From assembly GCF_000383575.1 (NCBI RefSeq), contig NZ_KB911579.1, positions 2,760,523 to 2,824,522 of the forward strand: a stretch of 64,000 nucleotides of DNA. Direction: 5' to 3'. Of the stretch, positions 34,701 to 42,619 are shown in pieces. The position numbers were made by a program, and so were the translations under genes. Every line of letters starts with the position of its first letter. Within the stretch, counting starts at the first letter, position 1. The notes under the pieces are model-generated. The model ran no database searches. It was not told the DNA's origin and worked only from the letters and a program-made list of their open reading frames with translations. Source of the stretch: Salinispora oceanensis (GTDB lineage: Bacteria > Actinomycetota > Actinomycetes > Mycobacteriales > Micromonosporaceae).

Positions 34701-35621
34701 ATGCCTGACACAGTCCCTGCTGAGTTCCGACTGCTGGACGAGCGTTTCCGGGACCTCGACGGTGACTTCGTCCTGTCGGTCCTGCACGGCGACGCGCGTA
34801 AGTCGGAAGGCCCGGCCTACTTCGCGGCCGGGCGCTACCTGGTGTGGAGCGACATCCCGAATGATCGGCTGCTGCGCTGGGACGAGACCACCGGCGCGGT
34901 CGGGGTGTTCCGCCAGCCCGCGGGCTACGCCAACGGCAACACGGTCGACCGGCAGGGCCGGCTGATCACCTGCGAGCAGGGAAACCGGCGGGTGACCCGC
35001 ACCGAGCACGACGGAACGGTCACCGTGCTGGCAGATCGCTACCGCGGCAAGCGGCTCAACAGCCCCAACGACGTGGTGGTCCGGGCCGACGGCACGATCT
35101 GGTTCACCGACCCGAGCTACGGCATCAACAGCGACTACGAGGGCAACAAGGCCGAGCCCGAGTTCGGCGGCGCGTGCTACGTGTTTCGGCTAGACCCCCG
35201 CACCGGGGACCTGCGGGTGGTCGCGGACGACTTCTTCCGCCCCAACGGCCTGGCGTTCTCGCCGGACGAACAACAGCTGTTCATCGTCGACACCCGACAG
35301 GAACCCAGCCACATCCGGGTCTTCGACGTCGCCGCCGATGGGAACCTCAGCGGCGGCAAGATCTTCGCCGAGTGTGACTACGGGCGCTTCGACGGGCTGC
35401 GCATCGATGACGCCGGTCGGGTCTGGGCCGCGGCCTGGGACGGCGTGCACTGCTTCGCTCCCGATGGCAGCCTCATCGGGAAGTTGCTCCTGCCCGAGCC
35501 CGCCGCCAATCTCACCTTCGGTGGGCCGAAACGCAACCAGCTCTACCTCACCGCGGGCCGGTCGGTGTACGCGCTGCGAGTCACCTTCAACGGCGCCCGC
35601 TACCCGGAATCTAGCGCCTGA
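34701..35621 (+). CDS. SMP-30/gluconolactonase/LRE-family lactonase
   Basis: 306 residues forming a six-bladed propeller. The diagnostic motifs are KSEGPAYFAAGRYLVWSDIPNDRLLRWD (metal Glu in EGP), NSPNDVVVRADGTIWFTDP (Asn ligand), RPNGLAFSPDEQQLFIVDT and YGRFDGLRIDDAGRVWAA (Asp ligand). These enzymes hydrolyse sugar lactones in the cytoplasm with a divalent metal. ATG at 34701 with a strong AAGGAGG. The stop codon lies at the very edge of repeat copy B, which begins at 35622, so the insertion just spared the gene. Confidence 0.92.
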   Translation: MPDTVPAEFRLLDERFRDLDGDFVLSVLHGDARKSEGPAYFAAGRYLVWSDIPNDRLLRWDETTGAVGVFRQPAGYANGNTVDRQGRLITCEQGNRRVTRTEHDGTVTVLADRYRGKRLNSPNDVVVRADGTIWFTDPSYGINSDYEGNKAEPEFGGACYVFRLDPRTGDLRVVADDFFRPNGLAFSPDEQQLFIVDTRQEPSHIRVFDVAADGNLSGGKIFAECDYGRFDGLRIDDAGRVWAAAWDGVHCFAPDGSLIGKLLLPEPAANLTFGGPKRNQLYLTAGRSVYALRVTFNGARYPESSA

Positions 35622-35863
35622 GCCATTCCGGGCAACGAGGCCAGCGCGGTAGGTGCCGGTCCGGCTTGTCCGGATCGGCCGGGACGTCGCTGCAGCGAAT
35701 ATGCCGTAGGACCTTGATCTGAGGGCGCCCTACCAGAGATCGACTTCATTGAGGTCCTGCGGCACCATGAGTTCCACGAACACCGCGGTGCCGTCGGTAC
35801 GCGAGGAGGCCGTGCGGTACCTGGCCGACCCGCTCAGCCGTGAACGGGCACGCCGGGGCAACT

Positions 35864-35976
35864 GGGCGGGAATCCGGGCGGGATCCCGGGCGGGCACCCG
35901 GGCGGGAATCCCGGCGGGCAACCGGGGGGATCCCGGGCGGGAATCCGGGCGGGCAACCGGGCGGGAATCCGGGGGG
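35864..35976 (+). repeat. G-rich 12-13 bp tandem repeat with G-quadruplex potential
   Basis: About nine units of the type GGGCGGGAATCC, with variants GGGCGGGATCCC and GGGCGGGCAACC. Several neighbouring units fit the pattern G3-N1-G3-N5-G3-N1-G3, so a G-quadruplex could form on this strand. Copy A has only about two units (complement, near 20102-20138). Confidence 0.8.
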
Positions 35977-36320
35977 CGACCAAGCGTCGTCCTGCGGGGA
36001 CCAGGCGGTGCTATGCCGCCTGCTGTCGAGCTGCCCTCATGGATGGGGCGCGGGAATCCCCCGCGCCCGCCCAGCAGCCAGCCGGTGCCTGGTCACCGCC
36101 GAAAGGGAGTGCGCCGGTCGCCCCTGGTCACCGCCGAAGGACCGCGCCGACCGTGTCTTGCGTCGGCGGAGCCGGTGCATCCATGTTGGTCGACTCGTGG
36201 CGGCGCACCTGCCTCGATCGACACCTCGGTCTGTTCCGGCTGATAGCACCTGCTCGCGGCGACCCGGGGTCGAGCCGTGGTGTCGGTCCCGCCGGTGGGG
36301 CAGCTCGACAGCGAAGCTAA

Positions 36321-36382
36321 CCCTGATGCCCTGATGCCCTGATGCCCTGATGCCCTGATGCCCTGATGCCCTGATGCCCTGA
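36321..36382. repeat. 8-bp minisatellite CCCTGATG, 7.75 units
   Basis: Seven perfect CCCTGATG units and a partial eighth run from 36321 to 36382. The corresponding site in copy A has only about two, slightly diverged, units. The tract is therefore length-variable between copies and is a likely slippage locus. Confidence 0.95.
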
Positions 36383-36534
36383 CCACCAACAAGCCACCTG
36401 ATCATCCAACGTCCCGACCCGCTACGCGGAGAGGCTCACTGAGCTGACGGGCCCATTGTGGCCAGGCGGGTCACCACGAGAGGGCGCATTGCCTCGACGG
36501 GAGGCGTCGGTTGCCCCAACTGCAATAAGCGTCA

Positions 36535-37806
36535 TCACAACTTGACCTCTAGAGGCGGATTCTTGATCTCACTGCCTTGGGTGGATCTTTTGAGAAGTAG
36601 CATCGATACGGTGACGAGCGCGGCGAGCATGATCGTGGCGATGCCGGAATATAGTAATGTGTCTGCAGCGCCCCAAAGTGTGACCAGTGGGCCGCCGAGT
36701 GCCGCACCCAAAGGTGTTGCCGTGGTGGTGACGGCTGACCGGGCTGCCAGGACGGACGTAAGTTCGGAAGCGTCTGCGGCCTGCTGAAAAAGAGAGATAG
36801 TGAACGCTGGAAATGGGCCGTAGATCAGTCCGCCGATGGCGAACGAAATCATGGTTGCTGAAGTGTTGTCGGTGATGCCGAAGGGGAGCAGGGCTAGACC
36901 CCAGCCGAATATAATGGCGGTGACGGCCGGCCATCTGGGCGCGCGGGCCAAGGCGCCGCCGGCGAAACCGCCGATTACTGCGCCGACCCCGAATGCGGTC
37001 CAGAATGCTCCGAGTAGCTGGCCGCTTCCAGCCAGGTTGCCGGTCACGTAGAGCGGAAGCCCAACCTCGACCGGGCCGTACAGGAAGAAGAAGACGGCCG
37101 TGATCAGCAACAGGGAAGCGAGTTGTGGTCGCTGCGCGAGTATCCGAAAGCCGGCCACGACGCCAGCCCGCCGAGCGACCGCCAGTTGTTGTGGAAGCTT
37201 CAGGCGGGCGACCGTGGTGAGAAGAAGCAGGTATGAGACCGCATTGACCGCGAGGATTGCCGAGCCGTCCAGTTTCAGCAGTATCATACCGGCGATTGCC
37301 GGGCCGATGATGATGCTGATCTGCTGGGACACGCTGAGCAGGGCATTCGCGGGAAGCTGACGGCCGTCGGTGAACAACTGACTGACAATGGTGTAGAGGC
37401 CTGCGTTCCCCCACGCTGAAAAGAGAGACGAAGCGGCGAGGAGGGCAATGTAGGAAAAGGTGTCGAGCTGGCCGGTGGCGGCCAGCGCGACAATCGTTGC
37501 CAGCCCAAGGGCTCGCAGGCCGGTGCTTGCGGCGACCAACTTCTGTGCGCTCATGCCGCCGAACCACCGGCCTAGCACCAGAGCTCCAAGGGCGCCGGGG
37601 AGCGTATACGCCGCCAGCGACAGCCCAGCGACAACTCCCCCTTGCCCCGGCTTGGCCAGCTGTAGCGCCAGCCACGGTATTCCTACAAGTGCCATGCCGT
37701 CGCCAAGGAAGGAAACAGCTGAAGCGGAAATCAGTCTGGAGTACCGGCCGTCGGTGAGAACAGGGCGATACGCGGAAAGAAGAGGGATTCGGATCTTGCC
37801 CAGCAT
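36535..37806 (-). CDS. MFS transporter with atypical base composition
   Basis: 423 residues with about 12 helices. It begins YSRLISASAVSFLGDGMALVGIPWLALQL and has LVLGRWFGGMSAQKLV in the loop 2-3 position. Codons such as AGA, GAA, ATA, AAT and TCT are much more frequent than in flanking genes, giving visibly lower GC and suggesting recent acquisition. It is only distantly like the other two MFS proteins here. The gene lies next to repeat copy B. The substrate is unknown; an antibiotic or siderophore exporter is possible. Confidence 0.85.
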   Translation of the reverse strand: MLGKIRIPLLSAYRPVLTDGRYSRLISASAVSFLGDGMALVGIPWLALQLAKPGQGGVVAGLSLAAYTLPGALGALVLGRWFGGMSAQKLVAASTGLRALGLATIVALAATGQLDTFSYIALLAASSLFSAWGNAGLYTIVSQLFTDGRQLPANALLSVSQQISIIIGPAIAGMILLKLDGSAILAVNAVSYLLLLTTVARLKLPQQLAVARRAGVVAGFRILAQRPQLASLLLITAVFFFLYGPVEVGLPLYVTGNLAGSGQLLGAFWTAFGVGAVIGGFAGGALARAPRWPAVTAIIFGWGLALLPFGITDNTSATMISFAIGGLIYGPFPAFTISLFQQAADASELTSVLAARSAVTTTATPLGAALGGPLVTLWGAADTLLYSGIATIMLAALVTVSMLLLKRSTQGSEIKNPPLEVKL

Positions 37807-37932
37807 TTCAGTTTCAGGAGTCCTTGGGTGTTCGAACAGTGGAGAACGGCGGTGCTGCGGTCAGTGGTGCGGTCAGTGGTGCGAATCAACCACCGCATCG
37901 GGCTCCCGGGCGGCGTTCAGGTGGGGAACGGT

Positions 37933-38772
37933 TCAGGCGAAGTCGGCGGCGTGATCGGCGGCCCACTGGGCGAAGGTCCGGGCGGGCCGTCCCAGCACCG
38001 CCTCGACCTCGTCGGTCACCTGCTCCGGTTTCTCCACCATCGCGGCCCAGCCGGCCAACGCCATCTCCGCGAAGTTGGCGTCCCTGAACGCCTCGACCAG
38101 CATCGGGCGGACAGCCTCGGCCGGGATGTCCTCCCACCGCACGTCACGGCCGATCGCGGCGCCGATGAGGCGTACCTGCTCGGCCTGGGTGACCGTCTCC
38201 GGGCCGGTGAGCACGTAGGTCCGCCGGTCGTGCTCGTCGCCGGTCATCGCCTCGACCGCCACCGCGGCGATGTCGTCCTCGTGGATCAGGGAGCGGGCCG
38301 CGGCGCCGTACGGCCAGCGCACCACCCCCTCGGCGCGAATGGCGTCGGCCCAGCCCAGCGTGTTCGTGGCGAAACCGGTGGGGCGCAGCATCGTCCCGGG
38401 GAGGTCGCGTTCGCGGAGGGAACGCTCCACCACCGCCCAGAACGAGTTCGGGTCGGCTTCGGCGGAGGCGGCCGACAGGTACACCACCCGGGGCGATCCG
38501 GCGCTGGCCAGCACGTCCGCGAGGGTCGGCGCGAGCGCAACGGTGACGGCGGGGTCAGTGTACGGCCAGATCAGGAAGACGGCCCGGACGCCGTCCAGGT
38601 GCGGGCGGAGGGTCGCGGGATCAGCCAGATCGGCGGTGACCGCCGCTACCCCCGCCGGAAGGCTTGCCCGGGTGGGGTCGCGGACGACGGCGCGGACGTC
38701 GTGACCTGCGGCGGTCAGCCGCGCCACCACCCGCCGTCCGACGTTGCCGGTCGCGCCAGTAACCAAGAACAT
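37933..38772 (-). CDS. NmrA-like NAD(P)H-binding oxidoreductase (SoxR-regulon type)
   Basis: 279 residues. The N-terminal Rossmann motif FLVTGATGNVGRRVVARL, DVRAVVRDPTRASLP, VYLSAASAE and the C-terminal region match atypical SDRs of the NmrA/QOR2 type, which bind NADPH and act on quinones or as redox sensors. The active-site YxxxK is not evident, as usual in this group. ATG at 38772 with TGGAGGAGA upstream. The promoter has a MerR-family architecture with a SoxR-like box (38810-38840), so expression should respond to redox-cycling compounds. I recall a NAD-dependent epimerase-like gene in the Streptomyces SoxR regulon. Confidence 0.88.
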   Translation of the reverse strand: MFLVTGATGNVGRRVVARLTAAGHDVRAVVRDPTRASLPAGVAAVTADLADPATLRPHLDGVRAVFLIWPYTDPAVTVALAPTLADVLASAGSPRVVYLSAASAEADPNSFWAVVERSLRERDLPGTMLRPTGFATNTLGWADAIRAEGVVRWPYGAAARSLIHEDDIAAVAVEAMTGDEHDRRTYVLTGPETVTQAEQVRLIGAAIGRDVRWEDIPAEAVRPMLVEAFRDANFAEMALAGWAAMVEKPEQVTDEVEAVLGRPARTFAQWAADHAADFA

Positions 38773-38809
38773 GGGTCTCCTCCAGGAACGCTCCGATCGC
38801 GATAGGGCG

Positions 38810-38840
38810 ACGGTAAAACCTCAACCAGGGTTGAGGTCAA
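38810..38840 (-). promoter_or_regulatory. MerR/SoxR-type promoter with overstretched 19-bp spacer
   Basis: Reading the minus strand, the -35 box TTGACC (38840-38835) and the -10 box TACCGT (38815-38810) are separated by exactly 19 bp. The spacer carries a perfect 8-bp dyad ACCTCAAC-N4-GTTGAGGT (38818-38837). This matches the CCTCAA...TTGAGG SoxR operator and the overlong spacer that MerR-family activators need. It drives the NmrA-like gene starting at 38772. No soxR gene lies in the window. Confidence 0.75.
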
Positions 38841-38867
38841 ACCGTTCGCCACGCGTCGGAGCGCGCC

Positions 38868-39647
38868 CTACGCGCCCTGCCCCTGGTTCTGCATGAGGCC
38901 ACCGTCCATGAAGTAGGTCGACCCGGTGACATAGTTCGCGTCGTCGCTGGCCAGGAAGACGGCGAGTTTCGCGATCTCCTCCGGCTGGGCGGCCCGCTTC
39001 CACGGGATCGACTGCACCTGCTCCTCCAGGTACTGCGGGTCGTCGATCGCGCGTTGGTTGAACGGCGTGAGCACCATGCCCGGCCCGATGTTGTTGACGT
39101 TCATGTGTAGCGGGGCGACCTCCAGCGCGATGCTCTTGGCCAACTCCAGCATGCCGCCCTTGCTGGCGTCGTAGTCGGCGCCGCCGGCCCGAGCCACCTC
39201 CTGGTGGATGGAGGTGATGTTGATGATCTTCCCGTGTCCACCGTGGTCACGGCGGTGCCGGACGAACCGCCGACAGCAGAAGAACATCCCGTACAGGTTG
39301 GTGCGGATGGCGCGGTCCCAGGTCTCGGTGTCCAGATCGGCTACCGGCGTGCCGGATGCGTCCACCCCGGCGTCGTTCATCAGGATGTCCAGCTCTCCGA
39401 ACGTCGCCAGGGCCTCGTCGAACATCGCGTCGACCTGATGTTCGACGCTGATGTCGCCCTGCACCACCACGGCGCGCCGACCGGCCCGCTCGATCTCGGC
39501 CTTGGTATGGCTCGCCCCCGCGTGGTCATGCAGGTAGTGCACCACCACGTCGGCGCCCTCCCGGCCAAATTCGATCGCGGTGGCCTGCCCGATGCCGGAG
39601 TCCGAGCCGGTGATCAGGGCGGTTCTGCCCGTCAGTCGTCCGCTCAT
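38868..39647 (-). CDS. SDR-family oxidoreductase (glucose 1-dehydrogenase-like)
   Basis: 259 residues of classical short-chain dehydrogenase. It has the cofactor motif TGSDSGIGQA, structural NDAG (in place of NNAG), Ser in INITSIHQ, the catalytic YDASKGG (Tyr..Lys) and a C-terminal YVTGSTYFMDGGL. It oxidises or reduces a sugar or secondary alcohol with NAD(P). The ATG at 39647 has GGAG 8 bases upstream; the GTG at 39674 would overlap the GH15 stop. It is the second gene after GH15 in the same direction, so linked sugar metabolism is plausible. Confidence 0.9.
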   Translation of the reverse strand: MSGRLTGRTALITGSDSGIGQATAIEFGREGADVVVHYLHDHAGASHTKAEIERAGRRAVVVQGDISVEHQVDAMFDEALATFGELDILMNDAGVDASGTPVADLDTETWDRAIRTNLYGMFFCCRRFVRHRRDHGGHGKIINITSIHQEVARAGGADYDASKGGMLELAKSIALEVAPLHMNVNNIGPGMVLTPFNQRAIDDPQYLEEQVQSIPWKRAAQPEEIAKLAVFLASDDANYVTGSTYFMDGGLMQNQGQGA

Positions 39648-39673
39648 CAACGTGCTCCTTTCCTCGACTGCCA

Positions 39674-41464
39674 CTACCTACTGGTTCCTGCGGCCTCGAC
39701 CTGGCCGATGGTCCAGGCGGCGTTGATCAGACCGATGTGGGACAACGCCTGGGGAAAGTTGCCGATCAGGCGCCCGTCGCGTCGGTCGATCTCCTCGGCG
39801 AGTAGGCCGAGATCGTTCGCCCGGGCGGTGACGGTCTCGAAGACCTCCCGGGCCCGGTCAACCCGCCCGGCCAGGGCCAGGGCCTGGACCAGCCAGTACG
39901 AGCAGATGATGAAGGCCCCCTCGTCCCCGGCCCGGGTCCAGCGTTGCACCAGGCCGTCCTGGACCAGGTCCCGTTCGATCGCATCCACCGTGGCCAGGAT
40001 CTTGTCGTCGTCGGCGGGGAGGAAGCCGAGGATGGGCATGACCAGGACTCCGGCGTCCAGATGGTCGGAGCCGAACGCACCGGTGAACGCCTTGGTCGAG
40101 CTGTTCCACCCCTCGTCCATGATCGCCGCCCGGACCTGCGCCATCGCCTCCGACCACTGCGGGACCTTCGCCTCGGCGTCCAGAAGCCCGGCGAGCTTGA
40201 CGGCCCGGTCGAGGGCCAACCAGCACATCACCTTCGAGGTCAGGTAGTGCCGCTGCCCCTCGCGCCCCTCCCAGATTCCGGCATCCCGCTCCCGCCAGGT
40301 GTCCGCGGCCCGATCGGCCAGGGAGCGGAGCAGGCGGGCGGCGGCGGGCGACAGCTCGGTGAGCTGGTCCCGCAGGACCCAGGCGCACTCGATGACCTCG
40401 CCGATGACGTCGAGTTGCTTCTGCAGCCAGGCGTCGTTGCCGACCCGTACCGGGCGGCTGTCCCGGTAGCCCTCAAGGTGCTCGAGGGTGTGCTCGGTGA
40501 GATCGCGCTCGCCACCTGGGCCGAACATGATCGGGACGTGGTCCTCCGCCTCCACCGAGCCCACCGACTCGGCCATCCAGTCGAAGAACCGGTGTGCCTC
40601 GTCCGGGCAGGCGGCGACCCAGAGCGCCTTCAGGGTGAAGGCGCCGTCGCGGAGCCAGCCGAAACGGTAGTCCCAGTTCGCCTCGCCACCGATCTCCTCG
40701 GGCAGGGAGGTGGTGGGGGCGGCGATCACGGCCCCGGTCGGCTGGTAGGTCAGCGCCTGCAGGACGAGGGCACTGCGCCGGACCTGCTCCCGGTACGGCC
40801 CCTGGTAGCCCTGGTGCATGCGGTCCCAGGACCGCCAGGCGGCGATGGTGTCCCGCAGCGCCGCCCGTCCGTCGAGGGGAACGGTCGGCGGGTCGGTGGC
40901 CCGTCGGTGGTGCAGCGCGAAGACCGCGCTCTCTCCCTCGGCGAGGCTGAACTCTCCCGTCACCACCGAACCGTCGATGGTCAGGTCGCGGTCGCTGGTA
41001 AGGGTCAGTCGGTCGGCGCCGCCGGAGATCTCGATTCCCGTCGTTGCGTCGGAGATAGTGGGGCTGACCAGGCCGTACTCGGGCCGGGCCGCCACCTCTA
41101 CCGTCACCTGTGCCGGGCCGGCGATCGCGTCGACCCGGCGCAGGAGGACGTGCGGCGAGTCGAGGCCGATCTGGTGACCGCGTTCCCCGACCCCGAGGCT
41201 GAGCGCGTCGGTCAGCCGCAACACCCCGTCCTGGGTGTGAAAGTCGGTCTGGACGACCATCGTGCCGTCGAGGTAGCAGCGGCTCGTCGTGTACTGCCCG
41301 TGCGGTCGGATCCACCAGTGGCCGCCAGCGGAACCGAGTAGCCGCGCGAAGACGCTTGGCCCGTCGAACCGGGGTGGACACCACCAGTCCACCGAACCGT
41401 CCGCCGACACCAGTGCCGAGCCTTGGCAGTCGCCCAGAAACGCATAGTCACTGATCTCCGCCAC
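39674..41464 (-). CDS. glycoside hydrolase family 15 protein (trehalase/glucoamylase-like)
   Basis: 596 residues. The N-terminus (ISDYAFLGDCQGSALVSADGSVDWWCPPRFDGPSVFARLLG, span residues 4-44) is the hallmark of the bacterial GH15 two-domain proteins. The (alpha/alpha)6 barrel has WDYRFGWLRDGAFTLKAL, the catalytic-acid region WEGREGQRHYLTSKVMCWLALDRAVKLA, and FIICSYWLVQALALAGR near the C-terminus. Actinobacterial members include trehalases and glucoamylases acting in the cytoplasm. The gene has no signal peptide. It is cotranscribed with the SDR gene; specificity is unknown. Confidence 0.92.
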   Translation of the reverse strand: MAEISDYAFLGDCQGSALVSADGSVDWWCPPRFDGPSVFARLLGSAGGHWWIRPHGQYTTSRCYLDGTMVVQTDFHTQDGVLRLTDALSLGVGERGHQIGLDSPHVLLRRVDAIAGPAQVTVEVAARPEYGLVSPTISDATTGIEISGGADRLTLTSDRDLTIDGSVVTGEFSLAEGESAVFALHHRRATDPPTVPLDGRAALRDTIAAWRSWDRMHQGYQGPYREQVRRSALVLQALTYQPTGAVIAAPTTSLPEEIGGEANWDYRFGWLRDGAFTLKALWVAACPDEAHRFFDWMAESVGSVEAEDHVPIMFGPGGERDLTEHTLEHLEGYRDSRPVRVGNDAWLQKQLDVIGEVIECAWVLRDQLTELSPAAARLLRSLADRAADTWRERDAGIWEGREGQRHYLTSKVMCWLALDRAVKLAGLLDAEAKVPQWSEAMAQVRAAIMDEGWNSSTKAFTGAFGSDHLDAGVLVMPILGFLPADDDKILATVDAIERDLVQDGLVQRWTRAGDEGAFIICSYWLVQALALAGRVDRAREVFETVTARANDLGLLAEEIDRRDGRLIGNFPQALSHIGLINAAWTIGQVEAAGTSR

Positions 41465-41499
41465 ACCCGGCTTCTACCCGCGCTGGCGCCGGTTACGCC

Positions 41500-42483
41500 T
41501 CAGATGGTGATCACTACTTTCGCCCGGGCGTGTTCGCCTTCGAGGTACCGAAGTGCTTGCGGTACCTCGTGCAGCGGGTAGCTCCGGTCGATGACCGGGA
41601 TGAGGTCCCCGGACTCGGCATGGTCCCGGAGCACGTCGAGGTGCTTCCGGCTGGGCACCGTGGTGAGCACGGCGATGCGGTGTCGGACGAAGGGCGCCAG
41701 TAGCCGCCCGCGGGTGATCAGCCAGACCGGCCCGACGAGGCTACCGCCGCGGTAGACCCCGCCGCCGGAGAGGATCAGCCTCCCGGCGGGGGTCAGCACT
41801 CGCCGGAGTGCGGTGAGCGAGCGGTTGCCGACCAGGTCGAACACCACATCGTGTGGCTGGGTGTTGTGGGTGAAGTCGCTCCGGGTGTAGTCGACGACGT
41901 GATCGGTGCCGAGGGAGCGGACCAGGTCGGTGTTCCGGGCACTGCACACTCCGGTCACGGTCGCGCCGAGCGCCTTGGCCAGCTGCACGGCGAGGGTGCC
42001 GACACCGCCGGAGGCGCCGTTGATCAGGACGCGGTGGCCGGTTTCGACCCGCCCGAGGTCGGCCAGCCCCATGAGCGCGGTGACGCCGGCGAGCGGCAGG
42101 GCGGCGGCCTGCTGCGGCGTCAGGTTGGTCGGCTTCGGTGCGATCAGGGTCTCGGGTACGCAGACGTACTCGGCGAAGGCGCCGTTGGCGTCGCCGAGGT
42201 CGCCGAAGACCGCATCGCCGGGATGGAACTGGTGAACGTTCTCGCCGACGGATTCCACCAGGCCGGCGAAGTCGCGGCCACGGATGCGGGCCCGGGGCTT
42301 TGACCGGCCCAGCGCCAACCGCGCCATCCGCGGATCGCCGCGCAGCACATGCCAGTCGTAGGCGTTGAGGGCTGCGGCTTCGACCCGTACCAGCACCTCG
42401 TTGGCGGCGGGCACCGGCGGGTCAACCTCCGTGAGGGTGAGCGACTCCGGCGGCCCGTAGCGGTCCTGCACGATGGCCTTCAT
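41500..42483 (-). CDS. zinc-independent MDR alcohol dehydrogenase/quinone oxidoreductase
   Basis: 327 residues of the medium-chain dehydrogenase family. The N-terminal GroES-like domain carries GRDFAGLVESVGENV, and the Rossmann domain has INGASGGVGTLAVQLAKALGATVTGVCSARN. The structural-zinc cysteine loop is missing, as in quinone oxidoreductase-like members. It reduces alpha,beta-unsaturated carbonyls or quinones with NADPH. ATG at 42483 follows GTGGAG. It is divergent from a TetR regulator, and three palindromic operators lie between them, the nearest ending 14 bases upstream of its start. Confidence 0.9.
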   Translation of the reverse strand: MKAIVQDRYGPPESLTLTEVDPPVPAANEVLVRVEAAALNAYDWHVLRGDPRMARLALGRSKPRARIRGRDFAGLVESVGENVHQFHPGDAVFGDLGDANGAFAEYVCVPETLIAPKPTNLTPQQAAALPLAGVTALMGLADLGRVETGHRVLINGASGGVGTLAVQLAKALGATVTGVCSARNTDLVRSLGTDHVVDYTRSDFTHNTQPHDVVFDLVGNRSLTALRRVLTPAGRLILSGGGVYRGGSLVGPVWLITRGRLLAPFVRHRIAVLTTVPSRKHLDVLRDHAESGDLIPVIDRSYPLHEVPQALRYLEGEHARAKVVITI

Positions 42484-42496
42484 TCTCCACTCCAAG

Positions 42497-42570
42497 GTGT
42501 ACGGCGTACGCCTCCGTCGTGGTGTACGGCGTACGCTGGTGTCTGAACAGGCTAGGTGTACGCCGTACAC
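42497..42570. promoter_or_regulatory. three TetR operators (GTGTACG-N-CGTACAC type)
   Basis: Site 1 at 42497-42511 and site 2 at 42522-42536 read GTGTACGGCGTACGC. Site 3 at 42556-42570 is the perfect 15-bp palindrome GTGTACGCCGTACAC. Sites 1 and 2 are 25 bp apart and sites 2 and 3 are 34 bp apart. They fill the space between the divergent alcohol dehydrogenase and TetR genes and are the probable binding sites of that TetR. Confidence 0.8.
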
Positions 42571-42619
42571 TCGTCAAGGCGGTTATGGTTTCCAGCACCG
42601 CTGGAGACGAGGAAACGAG

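Larger units (their letters stand above)
35622..36443. repeat. long repeat element, copy B (inverted)
   Basis: An inverted copy of 19648-20367, about 100 bp longer because its internal tandem repeats are expanded: nine 12-13 bp G-rich units (35864-35976) and almost eight 8-bp units (36321-36382). The ends AGCCATTCCGGG and CCGCGGAGAGGCT-type match those of copy A. On the plus strand an open frame from ATG 35767 to 36243 (MSSTNTAVPSVREEAVRYLA...) has coding-like codon use at its start, but copy A is frameshifted there. On the minus strand the frame ending VELMVPQDLNEVDLW is shared with copy A. No known protein family was recognised in either. Confidence 0.8.

Noticed and set aside
20368..35621. 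Integrative element or prophage between the repeats
   Set aside because: No integrase, excisionase, replication, transfer or phage gene is present, and no tRNA-derived attachment site was seen. The segment is only bracketed by repeats.
35767..36243. Protein gene inside repeat copy B (ATG 35767)
   Set aside because: The first ~30 codons look plausible, but the rest is translated tandem repeat, and copy A is frameshifted within the first 15 codons. It is described only within the repeat entry.
36321..36382. CRISPR-like array
   Set aside because: The 8-bp units are directly adjacent with no spacers, and no cas gene is present. It is a minisatellite.
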